From positions 1 to 33,263 of the forward strand of contig JAGQZT010000080.1 in assembly GCA_020435335.1 (NCBI GenBank): 33,263 bases of DNA, read 5' to 3'. The position numbers and the translations under genes were made by a program. Of this stretch, positions 31,948 to 33,263 are shown in pieces. Below the pieces are notes generated by a model. It worked only from the letters and a program-made list of their open reading frames with translations, was not told the DNA's origin and did not search any database. Source of the stretch: Flavobacteriales bacterium. GTDB lineage: Bacteria > Bacteroidota > Bacteroidia > Flavobacteriales_E > Vicingaceae. Each line of letters begins with the position of its first letter. Position 1 is the first letter of the stretch.

Positions 31948-33263
31948 ATGAGACTATTTTCAAAAGTTTTTCTAGTTGCAGGGCTGTTGTTTGCTCAATA
32001 CGCCAGTGCCCAATATGTACAAAGTGAAGGAAGCAAGAAGTTCGACGCTTTGATGCAGTACATCAATTACGCTTACGTTGATTCGACAGACGAAAGTAAA
32101 ATGGTTGAGGACGCCATTGTTGCCGTACTCAAGGAACTTGACCCTCACTCCGTATACATCCCAAAAAAGGAACTGGAAAAAATGAACGAGCCTTTAGTGG
32201 GTAATTTCGAAGGGATCGGGATTCAGTTTAACATTCTTAAAGACACCCTCATTGTGGTTTCCCCGATCTCCGGAGGACCTTCCGAAAAAGTCGGTCTGCT
32301 TGCCGGGGATAAGATCGTTGAAGTAGATGGAGAAAATATTGCGGGAATTGGCCTTCAAAACAGTGACGTACAGAAAAAATTACGTGGCAAGAAAGGAACC
32401 AAGGTGAATGTAGGAATCAAACGGAGAGGCAGTAAAAGCACGCTAAACTTCACCATTACGCGCGACAAAATTCCGATTTTCAGTGTGGATGCGGCCTACA
32501 TGGCTACCCCAGACATCGGTTACATCAAGATCAATCGTTTTGCGAACAACACCATCGACGAATTCCGGGAAGGGATGGCCAAGCTCAAGGAACAAAACAT
32601 GAAGCACCTGATCATCGATCTGCGCGGAAACGGGGGCGGTTATCTCAAAACAGCCATTCAACTGGCCGACGAATTGCTTGAAGACCGAAAATTAATCGTA
32701 TACACCGAAGGATTAAAAAACCCGAAGCAAGAATATTACACCACCTCGAAGGGTGGTTTTGAAAAAGGAAAGCTGGTCATCCTGATCGATGAAGGTTCCG
32801 CTTCTGCATCAGAGATCGTTTCAGGGGCCATCCAGGACTACGATCGCGGCTTGATCATCGGGAGACGCTCATTCGGTAAGGGACTGGTGCAAAAACCCTT
32901 TTCCCTGCCCGACGGGTCTGCCGTTCGTTTAACGGTTGCCCGCTACCATACGCCTTCCGGCAGATGCATTCAACGCCCTTATGACGAAGGAAAAGAAGCT
33001 TATTACAAAGAATTCTCCCGCCGTTTTGAAAATGGCGAATACCTGAGTGAAGACAGCATCAATTTCCCGGATTCGCTGCGTTACAAAACACTCAACAGCA
33101 ACCGGGTAGTATACGGTGGCGGTGGAATCATGCCGGATGTATTCGTACCGATCGACACCTCTATGAACTCCACTTATTTCAACAAAGTGAACCGAAAAGG
33201 CTTGTTTAGTGAGTTTACGTTAACTTACGTAGACAAGCACCGGGAAGAGCTGGAAAAAAAGTA
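31948..33263 (+). CDS. S41-family C-terminal processing protease (3' truncated by window end)
   Basis: At least 438 codons are open to the window end; the last two bases are TA, so the stop codon may be just beyond. A signal peptide (MRLFSKVFLVAGLLFAQYASAQ) is followed by a short N-terminal helical part, ending LKELDPHSVYIPKKEL. A PDZ domain spans residues ~86-168 (FEGIGIQFN, PSEKVGLLAGDKIVEVDG). The peptidase domain has LIIDLRGNGGGYL, the Ser286 region EGSASASEIVSG and Lys311 in SFGKGLVQ, the Ser-Lys dyad with the 25-residue spacing of CtpB. It should process proteins in the periplasm. The YHTPSGRCIQRPY segment is typical of the family. It has its own -7 promoter element. Confidence 0.93.
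   Translation, partial: MRLFSKVFLVAGLLFAQYASAQYVQSEGSKKFDALMQYINYAYVDSTDESKMVEDAIVAVLKELDPHSVYIPKKELEKMNEPLVGNFEGIGIQFNILKDTLIVVSPISGGPSEKVGLLAGDKIVEVDGENIAGIGLQNSDVQKKLRGKKGTKVNVGIKRRGSKSTLNFTITRDKIPIFSVDAAYMATPDIGYIKINRFANNTIDEFREGMAKLKEQNMKHLIIDLRGNGGGYLKTAIQLADELLEDRKLIVYTEGLKNPKQEYYTTSKGGFEKGKLVILIDEGSASASEIVSGAIQDYDRGLIIGRRSFGKGLVQKPFSLPDGSAVRLTVARYHTPSGRCIQRPYDEGKEAYYKEFSRRFENGEYLSEDSINFPDSLRYKTLNSNRVVYGGGGIMPDVFVPIDTSMNSTYFNKVNRKGLFSEFTLTYVDKHREELEKK

Noticed and set aside
1-33263. tRNA, rRNA, integrase, transposase, toxin-antitoxin or phage genes
   Set aside because: None was recognised on either strand; gaps between genes are short and mostly explained by promoters and terminators.

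Overview
The window reads as an ordinary chromosome segment of a Bacteroidota bacterium, most likely a marine or freshwater Flavobacteriales relative. Several things point there. Intergenic regions repeatedly carry the Bacteroidota -7 promoter element TAnnTTTG. Ribosome-binding sites are mostly weak and A-rich. The sigma-70 factors are short and lack region 1.1. The NusB is the long (~316 aa) type. There is a type IX secretion (T9SS) cargo with a gliding-motility-type C-terminal domain, a TamL-like Omp85 protein and a DUF4476-type protein. Coding density is high. No rRNA, tRNA, CRISPR array, insertion sequence or prophage gene was seen, and no gene-free stretch exceeds about 190 bases.

Layout. 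Positions 1-10338 (+ strand): the 3' part of a TamL-like outer-membrane assembly protein, then fbaA-accD, rpsO, pnp, a first RpoD-type sigma factor, rpe, a lipoprotein alpha/beta-hydrolase, an S4-domain protein and a phosphoribosyltransferase. 10413-13792 (- strand): a large choice-of-anchor-L/PKD T9SS cargo with 513-bp internal repeats, and nth. 13850-17578 (+): a polytopic membrane protein overlapping a lipoprotein amidohydrolase by 4 bp, then a CAP-domain protein. 17575-19621 (-): nusB and a leucine-dehydrogenase-type enzyme, divergent from an ABC exporter. 19789-25167 (+): ABC exporter, rplS, a second RpoD-type sigma factor in tight tandem with a long-form GAPDH, and a HEAT-repeat protein.

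25220-30864 (-) is the least explained part. It is a run of seven genes whose products all carry export signals: a beta-barrel-like protein, two ~316-aa periplasmic-type proteins, a lipoprotein and its secreted paralogue, a 469-aa protein with a charged linker, and a coiled-coil-like small protein. One consensus-type promoter precedes the run, a bidirectional terminator closes it, and a perfect 14-bp-stem hairpin with a T-run lies between the first and second genes. This is the best candidate for an undescribed envelope system. The window ends with a DUF4476-like secreted protein (-) and the 5' part of an S41 (CtpA-type) protease (+).

Most genes upstream of 25 kb are housekeeping: carbon metabolism (fbaA, rpe, GAPDH), fatty acid synthesis (accD), translation and RNA turnover (rpsO, rplS, pnp), transcription (two sigma factors, nusB) and DNA repair (nth). 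All functional calls are by eye from protein motifs. No database search was run.
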